Counted from the stretch's first letter, positions 19,272-29,210 are shown. The stretch is DNA of 64,000 bases from Acetobacter nitrogenifigens DSM 23921 = NBRC 105050 (GCF_000429165.1 NZ_AUBI01000005.1:124001-188000), one strand, 5' to 3'. The notes: a model not told the origin generated them from the letters alone. Translations and numbers: made by a program.

Positions 19272-20855
19272 TCAGTGCGCCTGCGGTTGCGGGCCGATGG
19301 CGCCGCCGGTCACCAGATTTTCCGATCCCGTCGTGTCATGCGGCACGTCAATCCCGCCAGCGGGCTCCGGATGATCGACCTTGTCGTACTGCAAGATGTC
19401 GAACGTCATCGTCTGGTCAGGCGTCGGCAGCAGCTTGTCGCTCCATCCGCCGCCTACGGCGCGGATCAGGCCGACCGTCGCCTGCACGGACTGCATGTCC
19501 ACCTGAACCTGCGATATGCGCGCATCCAGCGCCGCTTCCTGCGCCACGATGGCGTCAAGATATGGCGACAGCCCACCCTTGTAGAGGGTCATCGTCATGT
19601 CCTGCATCTGCATGGCGGTGTCGACCGCTTTCTTCAGGCGCTCATTTTCCTGGCGAAGAAGCACGGTTTTTGAAAGACCGTCCTGCACTTCGCGGAAGGC
19701 GGAGAGAACAGTGGAGCGATACTTGTCGCGCGTCTCTCGGTAGTCCGACCACGAGTGTTGCAGCTCAGCACGTCGCATACCGCCTTCGAACAACGGCAAC
19801 GACGCCGACGCTCCATACGACCACATACTGTTGGCGAGATTCGCCAGCGTGAAGCCGTTGGCGTCGAAACCACCCAGCGCATTCAGGGAGATATGCGGAT
19901 AGAACGCCGCGCGCGCCACGCCGATCTGGCGATTTGCGCCCGCCATCTCACGCTCGGCCGAAGCAATGTCCGGCCGGCGCTGCAGCAGTTCGGACGGCAC
20001 GCCAACGGGCACGTTCACGATCGGAAAGCGGAAGTCCTGCAGCGGCGCGATGTGGAAAGCACTCGGGGCGACGTTCACCAGAATGGCGATCGCGTGCTCC
20101 GTCACCTGCCGTCGGGCCTGAAGATCCAGTTCCTGCGCCTGCGTCACGTAAAGACGGTTCTGCGCACGGGCGAGATCGAGACGGGGCGCCGCCTGATTGT
20201 CCAGCTGCGTCTTCGTCATATCCACGGCGCGCTGATAATATGCGATCGACTGCTTGTAGATCGCGTCCTGCGCGTCATAACCGCGCAGCGCGATATAGTC
20301 GCTCGCAAGCTCCGCTTCGGTGCTCAGGCGAGCGGCTGCAAAATCTGCGGCCTTGCCCTGCGCCGCCGCCTTGCTCATGCGTACGCGGTTGCGGATTTCG
20401 GACCAGAAGTCAGGCTCCCACGACGCAAGCCCGCTGTAATATTCATCGGTTTGCGTGATAGCGCCCTTGTAGCGGAACAGGCGATCCGCTGACTGCTTGT
20501 TGTCGGAAGCGCCGAAGGCGAGACCGAAATGCGGAAGCAGATCGGAGCGCGCATTCATCACCTGAGCGCGCGCCTGAATGAAGCGTTCGGCCGTCGCCTG
20601 CAGGTCGGCGTTCTGGCTGAGCGCCTGTTTTTCCAGTCCATTCAGCGTGGGATCGCCAAACAGCGTCCACCAGTCAGAAGGAAGCTGGGTGTCAGCCGGC
20701 GTCGCCACTGCGAAGGGCGCCTGCCCTCCCCAGCTTGCCGGCACGACAAATTTGGGGGCCTCGTATTTGGGCGCGAGATCGCATCCTGAAAGGCCCGACG
20801 CGAGCGCTAACAGGCAGCAGCCCGTCAGCGTCGACTTCAAAGCGGAAAAACTCAT
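19272..20855 (-). CDS. RND efflux outer membrane lipoprotein (NodT/OprM family)
   Basis: Outer membrane channel of a tripartite efflux pump. The 527-residue protein begins with a lipoprotein signal peptide ending GLSGC and has the two OEP repeats typical of NodT/OprM: DWWTLFGDPTLNGLEKQAL in the first, then the long helices including SDYIALRGYDAQDAIY. The joining segment LLQRRPDIASAEREMAGANR and GVARAAFYPHISL are family signatures. Its start overlaps the adaptor stop by 4 bases (ATGA), so translation is coupled and the three genes form one operon. Confidence 0.93.
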   Translation of the reverse strand: MSFSALKSTLTGCCLLALASGLSGCDLAPKYEAPKFVVPASWGGQAPFAVATPADTQLPSDWWTLFGDPTLNGLEKQALSQNADLQATAERFIQARAQVMNARSDLLPHFGLAFGASDNKQSADRLFRYKGAITQTDEYYSGLASWEPDFWSEIRNRVRMSKAAAQGKAADFAAARLSTEAELASDYIALRGYDAQDAIYKQSIAYYQRAVDMTKTQLDNQAAPRLDLARAQNRLYVTQAQELDLQARRQVTEHAIAILVNVAPSAFHIAPLQDFRFPIVNVPVGVPSELLQRRPDIASAEREMAGANRQIGVARAAFYPHISLNALGGFDANGFTLANLANSMWSYGASASLPLFEGGMRRAELQHSWSDYRETRDKYRSTVLSAFREVQDGLSKTVLLRQENERLKKAVDTAMQMQDMTMTLYKGGLSPYLDAIVAQEAALDARISQVQVDMQSVQATVGLIRAVGGGWSDKLLPTPDQTMTFDILQYDKVDHPEPAGGIDVPHDTTGSENLVTGGAIGPQPQAH

Positions 20856-22036
20856 CCTTCGATCTCTTCAGAAGAGCCGTCATAACCCTTCATCGGCTGG
20901 ACGACGTGAACTTCCTCACCGTCCAGAAGATCGGCGGGCGGATTCTTGATGATGCGATCGGTGGGCTGGATGCCGCTGATCACTTCGGTCGTCGTGTCGG
21001 CCATGCGTCCGACTTCGATATTACGAAAATGCACCTTGTTGTTCGCGTCCACAACGACGACTTGCATGCCCTTTTCCTGGAACACGAGCGTCGACGTCGG
21101 CACTTCGAACACGCCGCCTTCAGCCGGCGCCGTCAGCTTCACGGATGCGAAGGTGCCGGGCCACAGCTTGTGGTCGTCGTTGTCGAGGGTGAATTCGGTG
21201 ACGGCCGTGCGCGTGTTCGGGTCATATCCACGCGCTATGGTCAGGAAGTTCGCCTTGAACACCTGATGCGGGAACTGCGGCACCGTCATGTCCGCCGTCA
21301 TGCCCGGCTTCAGGACATAGGAGAACACTTCAGGCACCGATACGAACAGACGCATCTTGTGCATGTCCGCGACTGTGAACATCTGGCTGGCGTCGCCGTT
21401 CGAGCCATGCTCGCCGCCGCCGCTGCTGACGTAATCGCCCACGTTAATGTCACGCGACGTCACTACGCCGTCGAACGGCGCCACGATCGTCTTGAATTTC
21501 TCAAGAGCGTCGAAGCGCGCGACGTTGTGTTGCGCCGCTTCCATTTCAGCACGGCTTGACTTCAGGTTCGCGTCAGCGACCGAAACGGACTGCCCGGAGA
21601 CAGCCTGCGATTTCGCCATATTGTGCCAGCGATCGGCGCTGACGGTCGCCAGATTGAACTTCGCCTCTGCAGCCTGGAAGTCAGCTTTCGCCTGTGCGTA
21701 CTGGGCGTCAAGGCTTGGCGCGTTGATCTCGGCCAGCACATCGCCAGCCTTAACCTCTGCGCCGTAATCCTTATACCACATCTTCACGTAACCGGAGGCC
21801 TGCGGATACAGCGGGGCCTGATACCAGGCGTCGAGCGTGCCCGGTATCGTAAGAGAGACGGTCTTTGGGCCGGGGGCCGGATTAACGACCTGAACGTCGG
21901 GAACGGCGTTCTTCTCTGTTTCGGCGCGAAGTTCCGTGACCGCATGGAAACGGTCGAAAACCTGCCAGCCTACATAGAGTGCGAAGACGCAACCTCCGGC
22001 CAGAAAGACAGAGCGAGTGGTGGAGGAAGCCATCAT
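20852..22036 (-). CDS. RND efflux periplasmic adaptor subunit (MFP family)
   Basis: Links the inner-membrane transporter to the outer membrane channel. The 394-residue protein has an N-terminal membrane anchor (SVFLAGGCVFALYVGWQVF), a lipoyl half at SGYVKMWYKDYGAEVKAGD with VLAEINAPSLDAQYAQAKAD, a coiled-coil hairpin, and the second lipoyl half at IVAPFDGVVTSRDINVGDYV. The beta-barrel segment MTADMTVPQFPHQVFKANF follows. It overlaps both neighbours by 4 bases. Substrate is unknown; no regulator gene adjoins the operon. Confidence 0.92.
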   Translation of the reverse strand: MMASSTTRSVFLAGGCVFALYVGWQVFDRFHAVTELRAETEKNAVPDVQVVNPAPGPKTVSLTIPGTLDAWYQAPLYPQASGYVKMWYKDYGAEVKAGDVLAEINAPSLDAQYAQAKADFQAAEAKFNLATVSADRWHNMAKSQAVSGQSVSVADANLKSSRAEMEAAQHNVARFDALEKFKTIVAPFDGVVTSRDINVGDYVSSGGGEHGSNGDASQMFTVADMHKMRLFVSVPEVFSYVLKPGMTADMTVPQFPHQVFKANFLTIARGYDPNTRTAVTEFTLDNDDHKLWPGTFASVKLTAPAEGGVFEVPTSTLVFQEKGMQVVVVDANNKVHFRNIEVGRMADTTTEVISGIQPTDRIIKNPPADLLDGEEVHVVQPMKGYDGSSEEIEG

Positions 22037-25000
22037 ACGGACTCCTTGAGACGGGTGCGACGGTTATAGACAATTGCGTAAACACAGGGAACGAACAGCA
22101 GGGTCGAGATCGTCGCCACGATCAGCCCTCCGATGACCGCTTTTCCAAGCGGTGCGTTCTGGGAGTTGCTGATCGACATCGGGATCATGCCCACGATCAT
22201 GGCCAGCGCGGTCATGATGACCGGACGGATACGACCGAACCCGGCTTCAACGGCGGCTTTTAGCGGTTCGCCATGCAGCTCCAGCCTTTCACGGGCGTAG
22301 GACACGACCAGGATCGAATTCGCCGTCGCCGTTCCCATGCACATGATCGCGCCGGTCAGGGCAGGCACCGACAGGTGCGTGTGCGTCAGGAACAGGCTCC
22401 AAGCGATGCCAGCCAGCGCGCCAGGAAGAGCCGAGATGATGATGAACGGATCAACCCAGGACTGAAAGTTTACCACGATAAGCAGATAGATCAGCGCAAT
22501 GGACACCACGAGGCCGCCTACGAGCTGAACATATGCGCTGCGCATCGTGGTCGCCTGACCTTCGACATCAACCGCGCCGCCTTTGGGCACATCCTTCGCC
22601 GTGTCGGCGACAACCTGCTTCACGCCGCCTAGAACGGTGCCAAGGTCGGTCGCCTCCGCGGACACATAGATGTCGAAGGCCGCCATCGAGTTGTAGTGCG
22701 AGACTTCGCCCGGCGTGCCCATCGCCTTGATCTGGCTCATGGCGCCCAGCAGCTGCATGTTCTTGCCGCTCGGGTCGTCATCGCCCTTGTCGACCGGGAT
22801 CGTCAGCAGATCGTTCAGGTGCGTCAGCTGATCCTGCGACACATATGTGTTCACAAGGAAGGTCACGCCCCATTCCGGGTCATACCAATACATCGGATCA
22901 ACCACCGAACTTCCGGACAGCGTCATCAGCTCGTTGTCAGCCAGGTTACCCGCGGTGACGCCAGTCGAAAGACCAAAGCTGCGATCGCCCTGCACGAACA
23001 ACGTCGGGGTGGACATTGTCTGCTGCAGCGAGACGTCGACTGCGCCCGGCACCTTCTTGAGACGGCTGACCAGATCCAGTGCGTATTTATAGCTGTCCTG
23101 CAGATGCGGACCGGACACCTTGATGTCGATAGGAGCCGGGGATCCGAAGTTCAGGATTTTCGCGGTCAGATCAGCAGGCTGGAACGTGAATTCCGTGCCC
23201 GGGAAGCTGGCGCGCAGCCCTTTACGCAGAGTGGTCCGGTAGTCCCATACGGGCGATTCCTCGTTCGTCAGCGTGATCGTCAGATCGCAGTCCTGCGTTC
23301 CAACGGTCGGGGTCGGAATGAAGGCCTGGTTATGCGGACCTTCCGGAAGACCGCAGTTGCTGACGACGTCATCAACTTTCCCCGGCAGCAGCTGGTGAAT
23401 ACGATCGGACACCAGCGTAGCGATACGCCCGGCGACTTCGATACGCGTTCCCAGAGGCGCGCGCATGTGCATCTGCAACTCACCGGATTTGATCTCCGGG
23501 AAGAAGTCACGGCCAGCGATGGCGTAAAGGCTGAGCGACAGGATCGATACGCCAAGGAACACGCCGACGAAGGCTCCGCGCCGCGCCACCAGACGCTCCA
23601 GAAGAGCGCCATACGCGTTACGGAATTTCGTGAAACGATGCTCAAAGCCCTTCTGGAAACGCGTGAAGGCGTTGTGACCATGAGGAAGAGCTTCATGCTC
23701 TTCTCCATGCGCGCCCGGATGGACGTGCCCGGCGAGCAGGAACTTCGCCATCGTCGGGACCAGCGTTCGCGACAGAATGAACGACGCGATCATCGCGAAG
23801 ATGATGGCTTCGGCCATCGGCATGAACAGCCAACCGGCGACGCCGTCGAGCTCGAAGAGCGGCAACCACACGATACAGATACAGGTCGTGGACACGAAGG
23901 TCGGGATGACGATCTGGTTTGCGGCGTCGATGATCGCGGTTTCGAGGTCCTTGCCCATTTCGAGATGGGTGTCGATGTTTTCGATCATGACGGTCGCGTC
24001 GTCGACGAGAATGCCGACGGCGAGCGCCAGACCGCCAAGCGTCATGACGTTGATGGTCTGCCCCGCCCAGCCCAGCGAAATGATCGAGCACAGGATGGCG
24101 AGCGGGATGGAAGTCGCGATGATGACCGTCGAGCGCCAGGACCCGAGGAACAGCAGCACCACGAGACCGGTCAGGGCCGCGGCGGTCACCATCTCTCTCA
24201 ACACGTCCTGAATGGAGTCCTTCACGAACCCTGACGCGTCGCTGAGCACGCTGATTTTCACTGAGGCGGGCAACGTCGCCTGAATACGAGGAAGGAGCTT
24301 CTTCACGCCTGCGACCACGTCAAGGGTCGAAGCCTCGCCGCTCTTCATGACGACCATGATGACGGCCTGCTTGCCCTTGACCAGCACGGAGTTGGTCTGC
24401 GGATGGCCGCCGCGATACACTTCACCGACGTCGTGGATGAAGATGAATTTGTTGCCTTCGCGCTTGACCGGAATATCGCCGATTTCATCGGTCGATCGAG
24501 GCGCCGCGTTCGTCTGCACCATCCAGTCGGTCGGCCCAATCTTCTGGTCGCCGGCAGGACGCACCACGTTCTGAGTGTCCAGAACGTTCTGGACGTCCAT
24601 GGCCGACAGATGATGGGCCTGCAGTTGCTTCTGGTTCAGCGACACCATGACGAAGCTGTCCATACCGCCGTAAGGATGCGGCACGATCGCTCCCGGCACT
24701 GTCACCAGCAGCGTACGCACGCGAATCTGGGCCAGCTTAAAGAGATCAGACGGCGTCATGGTGTCAGACGTCATCTCCAGCGAAATGACCGGCACGGACG
24801 ACGCTTCGAGCTTCATGATCATCGGCGCAGGGATATGCGTTGGCAACTGCATGAGCACCGTTTGCGAGATCGCGGTGACGTCCGCTTCCGCCGAACCAAT
24901 ATCGGTGCCCGGCTGGAAGAAGATCTTGACGATGCCGCGTCCGTAGTAGGAATCGGACTCCATGTGGTCGATGCCTTCGACCGTGGACGTCACGCCCTGC

Positions 25001-25206
25001 TCGTAGTTGTACATCACACGCCCGGCGAACTCTTCAGGCAGCAACCCGCCATAAGTCCACACAACAGCGATCGCGGGTATCTTGATGTTCGGGAAGACGT
25101 CTGTCGGCGTTTTCAGGGCCGACATGACGCCAAACATCAAGATGACTATCGACAAGACGACGAACGTATACGGTCGTCGTAAGGCGGTAACGACAATGGC
25201 ATTCAT
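22033..25206 (-). CDS. RND efflux transporter permease (AcrB/MdtB-like superfamily)
   Basis: Proton-driven inner membrane pump. The 1057-residue protein shows the expected two-fold repeat: TM1 in RRPYTFVVLSIVILMFGV, porter domains, TM2-TM6 with the proton-relay pair in GGLALAVGILVDDATVMIEN, then the second half ending in TM12. An unusual His-rich segment (six His in 20 residues) sits in the cytosolic loop between TM6 and TM7, about residues 493-513. The relay lacks the CusA-type methionine pattern as far as can be seen, so an HAE1-like drug or organic substrate is the default, with metal a possibility. It is the first gene of the operon. Confidence 0.93.
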   Translation of the reverse strand: MNAIVVTALRRPYTFVVLSIVILMFGVMSALKTPTDVFPNIKIPAIAVVWTYGGLLPEEFAGRVMYNYEQGVTSTVEGIDHMESDSYYGRGIVKIFFQPGTDIGSAEADVTAISQTVLMQLPTHIPAPMIMKLEASSVPVISLEMTSDTMTPSDLFKLAQIRVRTLLVTVPGAIVPHPYGGMDSFVMVSLNQKQLQAHHLSAMDVQNVLDTQNVVRPAGDQKIGPTDWMVQTNAAPRSTDEIGDIPVKREGNKFIFIHDVGEVYRGGHPQTNSVLVKGKQAVIMVVMKSGEASTLDVVAGVKKLLPRIQATLPASVKISVLSDASGFVKDSIQDVLREMVTAAALTGLVVLLFLGSWRSTVIIATSIPLAILCSIISLGWAGQTINVMTLGGLALAVGILVDDATVMIENIDTHLEMGKDLETAIIDAANQIVIPTFVSTTCICIVWLPLFELDGVAGWLFMPMAEAIIFAMIASFILSRTLVPTMAKFLLAGHVHPGAHGEEHEALPHGHNAFTRFQKGFEHRFTKFRNAYGALLERLVARRGAFVGVFLGVSILSLSLYAIAGRDFFPEIKSGELQMHMRAPLGTRIEVAGRIATLVSDRIHQLLPGKVDDVVSNCGLPEGPHNQAFIPTPTVGTQDCDLTITLTNEESPVWDYRTTLRKGLRASFPGTEFTFQPADLTAKILNFGSPAPIDIKVSGPHLQDSYKYALDLVSRLKKVPGAVDVSLQQTMSTPTLFVQGDRSFGLSTGVTAGNLADNELMTLSGSSVVDPMYWYDPEWGVTFLVNTYVSQDQLTHLNDLLTIPVDKGDDDPSGKNMQLLGAMSQIKAMGTPGEVSHYNSMAAFDIYVSAEATDLGTVLGGVKQVVADTAKDVPKGGAVDVEGQATTMRSAYVQLVGGLVVSIALIYLLIVVNFQSWVDPFIIISALPGALAGIAWSLFLTHTHLSVPALTGAIMCMGTATANSILVVSYARERLELHGEPLKAAVEAGFGRIRPVIMTALAMIVGMIPMSISNSQNAPLGKAVIGGLIVATISTLLFVPCVYAIVYNRRTRLKESV

Positions 25207-25534
25207 GAAACTGACTGACCTCGTTCTGGACGCTCGGCGCGACTGTTTTTCCGCAGCGGCACGACGCTAAAGCGCTGAGTCCGTGATCTGGACAGTTGAC
25301 GACGCACGCCCCGCCTATACGACGTGACTGTACGCGGCCCTATCCAGACAAACTTTGACATATATGCCGATCACAGACCTGTCATATAAATAGCTGTTTA
25401 GAATCATGGCGCGCTTTCCCTGCGTCACGCAACTGATCGCTCGAGTGCCTTCGCGCCCCGTTTTGTATGCCGCCCCGGGACGCTCCCCGCGCTATGGCCA
25501 AGCTTCAGGGTTTGCCCTAACGTCGCCCCCGACG
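25207..25534. other. divergent promoter region between RND and Mla-type operons
   Basis: About 330 bases. An AT-rich part at 25350-25400 contains TTGACA (25355-25360) and TATAAA (25385-25390), though their 24-base spacing is too long for one promoter. A longer frame from ATG 25406 could extend the permease gene by 43 residues, but these do not look like family sequence. Confidence 0.4.
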
Positions 25535-26722
25535 ATGACCAGCGATCCGAGCCACATCCCCGCCTTTGTCGGCGACAAGCAGGATGAGCGCCCGACTTGG
25601 GCGGTCGAACAGAGCGGCGCCGACGCCGTTCTTGTCGTCCGCGGACACTGGACAATCGACGATGGCGCTGTGCTGGCGCTCCCGGATCGAGCGCTGCCCT
25701 TCGCGTCTGTAACCGCAGGGCGAGACGCTCCTGCACTGCATGTGGATGTTCGCGATCTCGGCCAGTGGGACTCATCGCTCGTCTCTTTCTTATGGACAAC
25801 GAAGCAGGCGGCCGCGAAAAGCGGGCTGACGTTCGACACATCCTCCCTGCCCGTCGAGGTTGCGCGCCTTTTCGCTCTCCTCCCCGCAGCGCCGACGGAA
25901 CCCGCCCCGCCATCGTCGAAGCGGCCGAATATCTTCGTCGTCACGGGCGGCGCTGCGCTCGGGATGGTGGATGAGGTTGGGGCCGTTGTGGAGCTTGGAG
26001 CCCAGACAGCGCAGGGGTCTTTACGGGCTTTGGCCGGGCATGGCGGCATGCGGTTTCGCGATCTCATGGCGAATATTTTCGACGCCGGCCCATCAGCCCT
26101 GATCATCGTTAGCGTCGTTAATTTTCTGATTGGCGCGATTCTGGCCTTCGTCGGCGCTGTACAGTTGAGAAAGTTCGCTGCCGACGCCTACGTCGCCAAT
26201 CTGGTTGGGATCGCCTGCGTCCGCGAGCTTTCGGCCGTGATGACGGCGATCATCATGGCTGGCCGCACCGGCGGCGCCTATGCCGCCCGCATATCGACCA
26301 TGCTGGGCAACGAGGAGATCGACGCCCTTCGGGTGTTCGGCATCCCGATCTCGTCTTACATCCTGTTGCCTTCGGTCCTTTCGCTCATGCTGATGATGCC
26401 GCTTCTTTATCTATATGGATGCCTTGTCTCGATGATCGGCGGATATGTCGTTTGCGCCGGGATGCTCCCCGACGTCACGGGGACCGGCTACATTCATCAG
26501 ATGCTCGGCGCGGTGAATGTCCAGCAGTTCGAATTCGGCTTCGCCAAATCCATCGTCTTCGCCGTCCTGATCGGACTTACGTCCTGCCGGATCGGCCTCA
26601 AGGCCGGGCGCAGCGCCGCCGATGTTGGCTCGGCGGCGACGTCCGCAGTGGTGACCGGCATTGTCGGCGTTATCGCGCTGGACGCTATTTTCGCCGTTAT
26701 TGCGGACGTCATCGGCATATGA
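25535..26722 (+). CDS. ABC transporter permease, MlaE family, with N-terminal STAS-like domain
   Basis: Inner membrane permease of a phospholipid or toluene-tolerance type ABC system. From ATG 25535 it has 395 residues. About the first 120 form a STAS-like region (LHVDVRDLGQWDSSLVSFLW), which in Mla systems is often a separate protein (MlaB). The MlaE part shows the family signature GIACVRELSAVMTAIIMAGRTGGAYAARI (contiguous in the protein), LGNEEIDALRVFGI and several helices. The stop overlaps the ATPase start (ATGA). Neither possible start has a good Shine-Dalgarno. Confidence 0.88.
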   Translation: MTSDPSHIPAFVGDKQDERPTWAVEQSGADAVLVVRGHWTIDDGAVLALPDRALPFASVTAGRDAPALHVDVRDLGQWDSSLVSFLWTTKQAAAKSGLTFDTSSLPVEVARLFALLPAAPTEPAPPSSKRPNIFVVTGGAALGMVDEVGAVVELGAQTAQGSLRALAGHGGMRFRDLMANIFDAGPSALIIVSVVNFLIGAILAFVGAVQLRKFAADAYVANLVGIACVRELSAVMTAIIMAGRTGGAYAARISTMLGNEEIDALRVFGIPISSYILLPSVLSLMLMMPLLYLYGCLVSMIGGYVVCAGMLPDVTGTGYIHQMLGAVNVQQFEFGFAKSIVFAVLIGLTSCRIGLKAGRSAADVGSAATSAVVTGIVGVIALDAIFAVIADVIGI

Positions 26723-27576
26723 CCATTCACGTCGCCTCTGAAGCGTCGACCCACAGCGGCGTCCAACGTAAGGCGGGGAGCGAAACGCTTCTCTCGTTGC
26801 GTGATCTGACGATCGGTTACGGTTCAAAAGTCATCCAGAAAAACATCTCCATGGATGTGAAACGCGGCTCGATCTTCGCGATCATGGGCGGCTCTGGATG
26901 CGGCAAAAGCACCGTCCTGCGCACGATGATCGGACTGCTCCGTCCCCTTGCAGGCCGATATACGGTCGACGGCGACGACTACTGGTCCGGCCCTGACAGC
27001 CATCGCACCGCGCTCAACCGACGTTTCGGCGTTCTGTTCCAGAGCGGCGCCCTGTGGAGTTCGATGACCGTCGGCGAGAATATCTCGCTGCCGCTGGAGA
27101 TGTTCACGAGGCTCGACAAGGATATGATCCGTCGTCTGGTGGAGTTGAAACTGGGGCTGGTCGGCATGTCGCACGCCATCGATCTTTACCCTTCTGAAAT
27201 CTCCGGCGGCATGGCCAAGCGCGCCGGGTTGGCCCGCGCGATGGCTCTCGACCCTGACGTGCTGTTTTTCGACGAACCCTCGGCGGGCCTCGATCCGATC
27301 ACCTCGGCGCGTCTGGACGATCTTATTCTGACATTACGCGACGGGTTGGGCGCGACCATCGTGATCGTCAGCCACGAGCTGTCGAGCCTTTTCACGATCG
27401 CGGATGACGGGATTTTCCTCGACGCACAGACAAAAATCCCGATAGCTCATGGCGCGCCAAGGGATTTGCGCGATCACTGTCAGGACCCGCAGGTGCACGC
27501 CTTCATGCACCGGGAAAACTCCGCCGATCCCACGCCTCCCCCGGCCGTCAGGAAGGACACGAACACCCATGGCTAA
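26719..27576 (+). CDS. ABC transporter ATP-binding protein, MlaF family
   Basis: Energises the lipid transporter from the cytosolic side. The 285-residue protein from ATG 26719 has Walker A GGSGCGKST, the Q-loop in GVLFQSGALWSSMTVGENI, the signature region SEISGGMAKRAGLARAMALD, Walker B VLFFDEPSAGLDP and the H-loop IVIVSHELSS. The SGALWSSMTV segment is typical of MlaF rather than drug exporters. It overlaps the permease by 4 bases and the MCE gene by 8. Confidence 0.92.
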   Translation: MTIHVASEASTHSGVQRKAGSETLLSLRDLTIGYGSKVIQKNISMDVKRGSIFAIMGGSGCGKSTVLRTMIGLLRPLAGRYTVDGDDYWSGPDSHRTALNRRFGVLFQSGALWSSMTVGENISLPLEMFTRLDKDMIRRLVELKLGLVGMSHAIDLYPSEISGGMAKRAGLARAMALDPDVLFFDEPSAGLDPITSARLDDLILTLRDGLGATIVIVSHELSSLFTIADDGIFLDAQTKIPIAHGAPRDLRDHCQDPQVHAFMHRENSADPTPPPAVRKDTNTHG

Positions 27577-28555
27577 AGACGCAGGAATCGCGCGGCAGAC
27601 AGTCGTCGGCGCATTCGTGATAGGCGGCGTGGCTCTGGGGCTTGCCGCACTTGTTCTGTTCGGAAACATGCGACTGTTTTCGACAAACAAGCGCGCAGTC
27701 GTCGTGTTTCAGGACTCCGTAAGCGGGCTTTCCGTGGGAGCGCCGGTCACGTTTCGCGGCGTGCGGGTGGGTGCGGTCGAAAGCATAAAACTTCAGTACG
27801 ATCAGGCCGGGCGCGTCGCTTACATTCCAGTAGTGGTCACGCTGGACCCGAAGCAGATCCATGTGATGGACACGTCGCACGCTGGCGGCGAGCCGCTTCA
27901 GCTCAAGGACGTTATCGCGCACGGCCTGCGCGCGGAGCAGAACGTCCAGAGCTTCGTCACAGGGTCATCGAACATCAACCTCGATTTCTATCCGGGTTCT
28001 CCTGAGCAACTGCACCCCAATGTCTCGAACCTTCCGGAAATACCGACGCATCTCTCGGCCATACAGAAAATCAAGGAGACCATCGGCGATCTTCCGCTGA
28101 AAGAACTGGCCACAAACACTAATGCGGCGGTTATCTCCATTCGCGATCTGGCGGAGAAGCTCGACACCGATATTCCTCCGCTTGTCACCGGCCTGAGACA
28201 AACTTCCGACCAGTCCCAGAAGACGCTCGACGCCGCAACGCAGGCCATTACCGATCTGCGCGACCATCTCGACGTTACGCTCGCCAACGTCGATCACCTG
28301 CTCCGTTCGTCCGACGCCGAAATCCAACAACGGGGCGCCGATCTGCATACGACGCTGGCCAGCGCGACACGCGCGACCGATCAGGCGCGAGCGACGCTGG
28401 AGAGCGTGCATGGCATGCTCGCGCCGCGTGGCGCAGAGCGCGACAACGTTGACGCAGCACTGCGCGACATCGCCGCCGCCGCCGCTTCGCTGCGCGGCTT
28501 TGCAAGCGATGTCGAACGCAACCCGCAACTTCTGCTGATGGGACGCCGCCAATGA
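27569..28555 (+). CDS. MCE-domain protein, MlaD/PqiB-like
   Basis: Periplasmic lipid-binding component anchored in the inner membrane. The 328-residue protein starts MAKDAGIARQTVVGAFVIGG and has one N-terminal membrane helix. The MCE domain follows (VVFQDSVSGLSVGAPVTFRG, then VRVGAVESIKLQYD), and a long C-terminal helical region contains repeated heptad-like segments (about 200-320). The long tail resembles the needle-forming MCE proteins more than short MlaD. It overlaps the ATPase gene by 8 bases and the next gene by 4, so all four genes are one operon. Confidence 0.9.
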   Translation: MAKDAGIARQTVVGAFVIGGVALGLAALVLFGNMRLFSTNKRAVVVFQDSVSGLSVGAPVTFRGVRVGAVESIKLQYDQAGRVAYIPVVVTLDPKQIHVMDTSHAGGEPLQLKDVIAHGLRAEQNVQSFVTGSSNINLDFYPGSPEQLHPNVSNLPEIPTHLSAIQKIKETIGDLPLKELATNTNAAVISIRDLAEKLDTDIPPLVTGLRQTSDQSQKTLDAATQAITDLRDHLDVTLANVDHLLRSSDAEIQQRGADLHTTLASATRATDQARATLESVHGMLAPRGAERDNVDAALRDIAAAAASLRGFASDVERNPQLLLMGRRQ

Positions 28556-29199
28556 CCGCCTTGTCACCACGCTCCGTTCTTCGTGGCGCCACGCTTCCCG
28601 GCAAAAGATTCTTCAAAAATCGTGCGTTTTTTGGAAACACACTCTGTGCGGCGGCGCTTTGCGCGGCGTTGCAGGGGTGCGCGTCGGCGCCTCTGCGGCT
28701 ATACACGCTCGACGCACCCGCCATCCCGTCCGGAACTTCAACAAACGCCAGCGCCGCCGTTGTGGGAATATCCCGCATCCGGCTTCCGGATTATCTCGAC
28801 ACGCAGAATATCATCACGCGTGACGGCCAGTTTGTAAGAACCAGCCCCAACGGCCGCTGGGCTGAGCGTCTTTCGAATGGATTAACCGATCTTCTCGCCG
28901 CCAAAATTCGGCAGGCCAGACCGGACCTCATCGTAACCGAAACGCCACTGACAAGCGCGCCGACTTCACGGCTTATGCTGGACATCACACGCTTCGACGT
29001 CTCCGCCTCCGGCGTCGCGACTCTCGACGCGCATTGGGCGATTATCGGCGCGAAAGGCGACACTCCCGCCTTCACCGGACAGACAAGCCTGACAGCCAAC
29101 GGACCAATATCAAGCGACGCCGACGTCGTTGCGTTGATGAACAGACTTTCGGCTCAGGTTTTCGACAAAGTTATTCAGACTCTGACCACGATCCGCTGA
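28552..29199 (+). CDS. ABC-type transport auxiliary lipoprotein (PqiC/DUF330 family)
   Basis: Outer membrane lipoprotein partner of MCE transporters. The 215-residue protein has a long, basic leader ending in the lipobox LQGC and then the family start PLRLYTLDAPAIPSG. It continues with VGISRIRLPDYLDTQNIITR and the segment RWAERLSNGLTDLLAAKI. Its start overlaps the MCE gene stop by 4 bases. A PqiC-type lipoprotein together with a long-tailed MCE protein points to a system spanning the periplasm. Confidence 0.86.
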   Translation: MTALSPRSVLRGATLPGKRFFKNRAFFGNTLCAAALCAALQGCASAPLRLYTLDAPAIPSGTSTNASAAVVGISRIRLPDYLDTQNIITRDGQFVRTSPNGRWAERLSNGLTDLLAAKIRQARPDLIVTETPLTSAPTSRLMLDITRFDVSASGVATLDAHWAIIGAKGDTPAFTGQTSLTANGPISSDADVVALMNRLSAQVFDKVIQTLTTIR

Positions 29200-29210
29200 T
29201 CGCCAGGCCT

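Noticed and set aside
22696..24234. 512-codon plus-strand frame
   Set aside because: Antisense to the RND permease, whose motifs are intact.
25355..25390. TTGACA ... TATAAA as a promoter for the Mla-type operon
   Set aside because: Spacing of 24 bases is too long for a sigma-70 promoter; left as a note in the intergenic entry.
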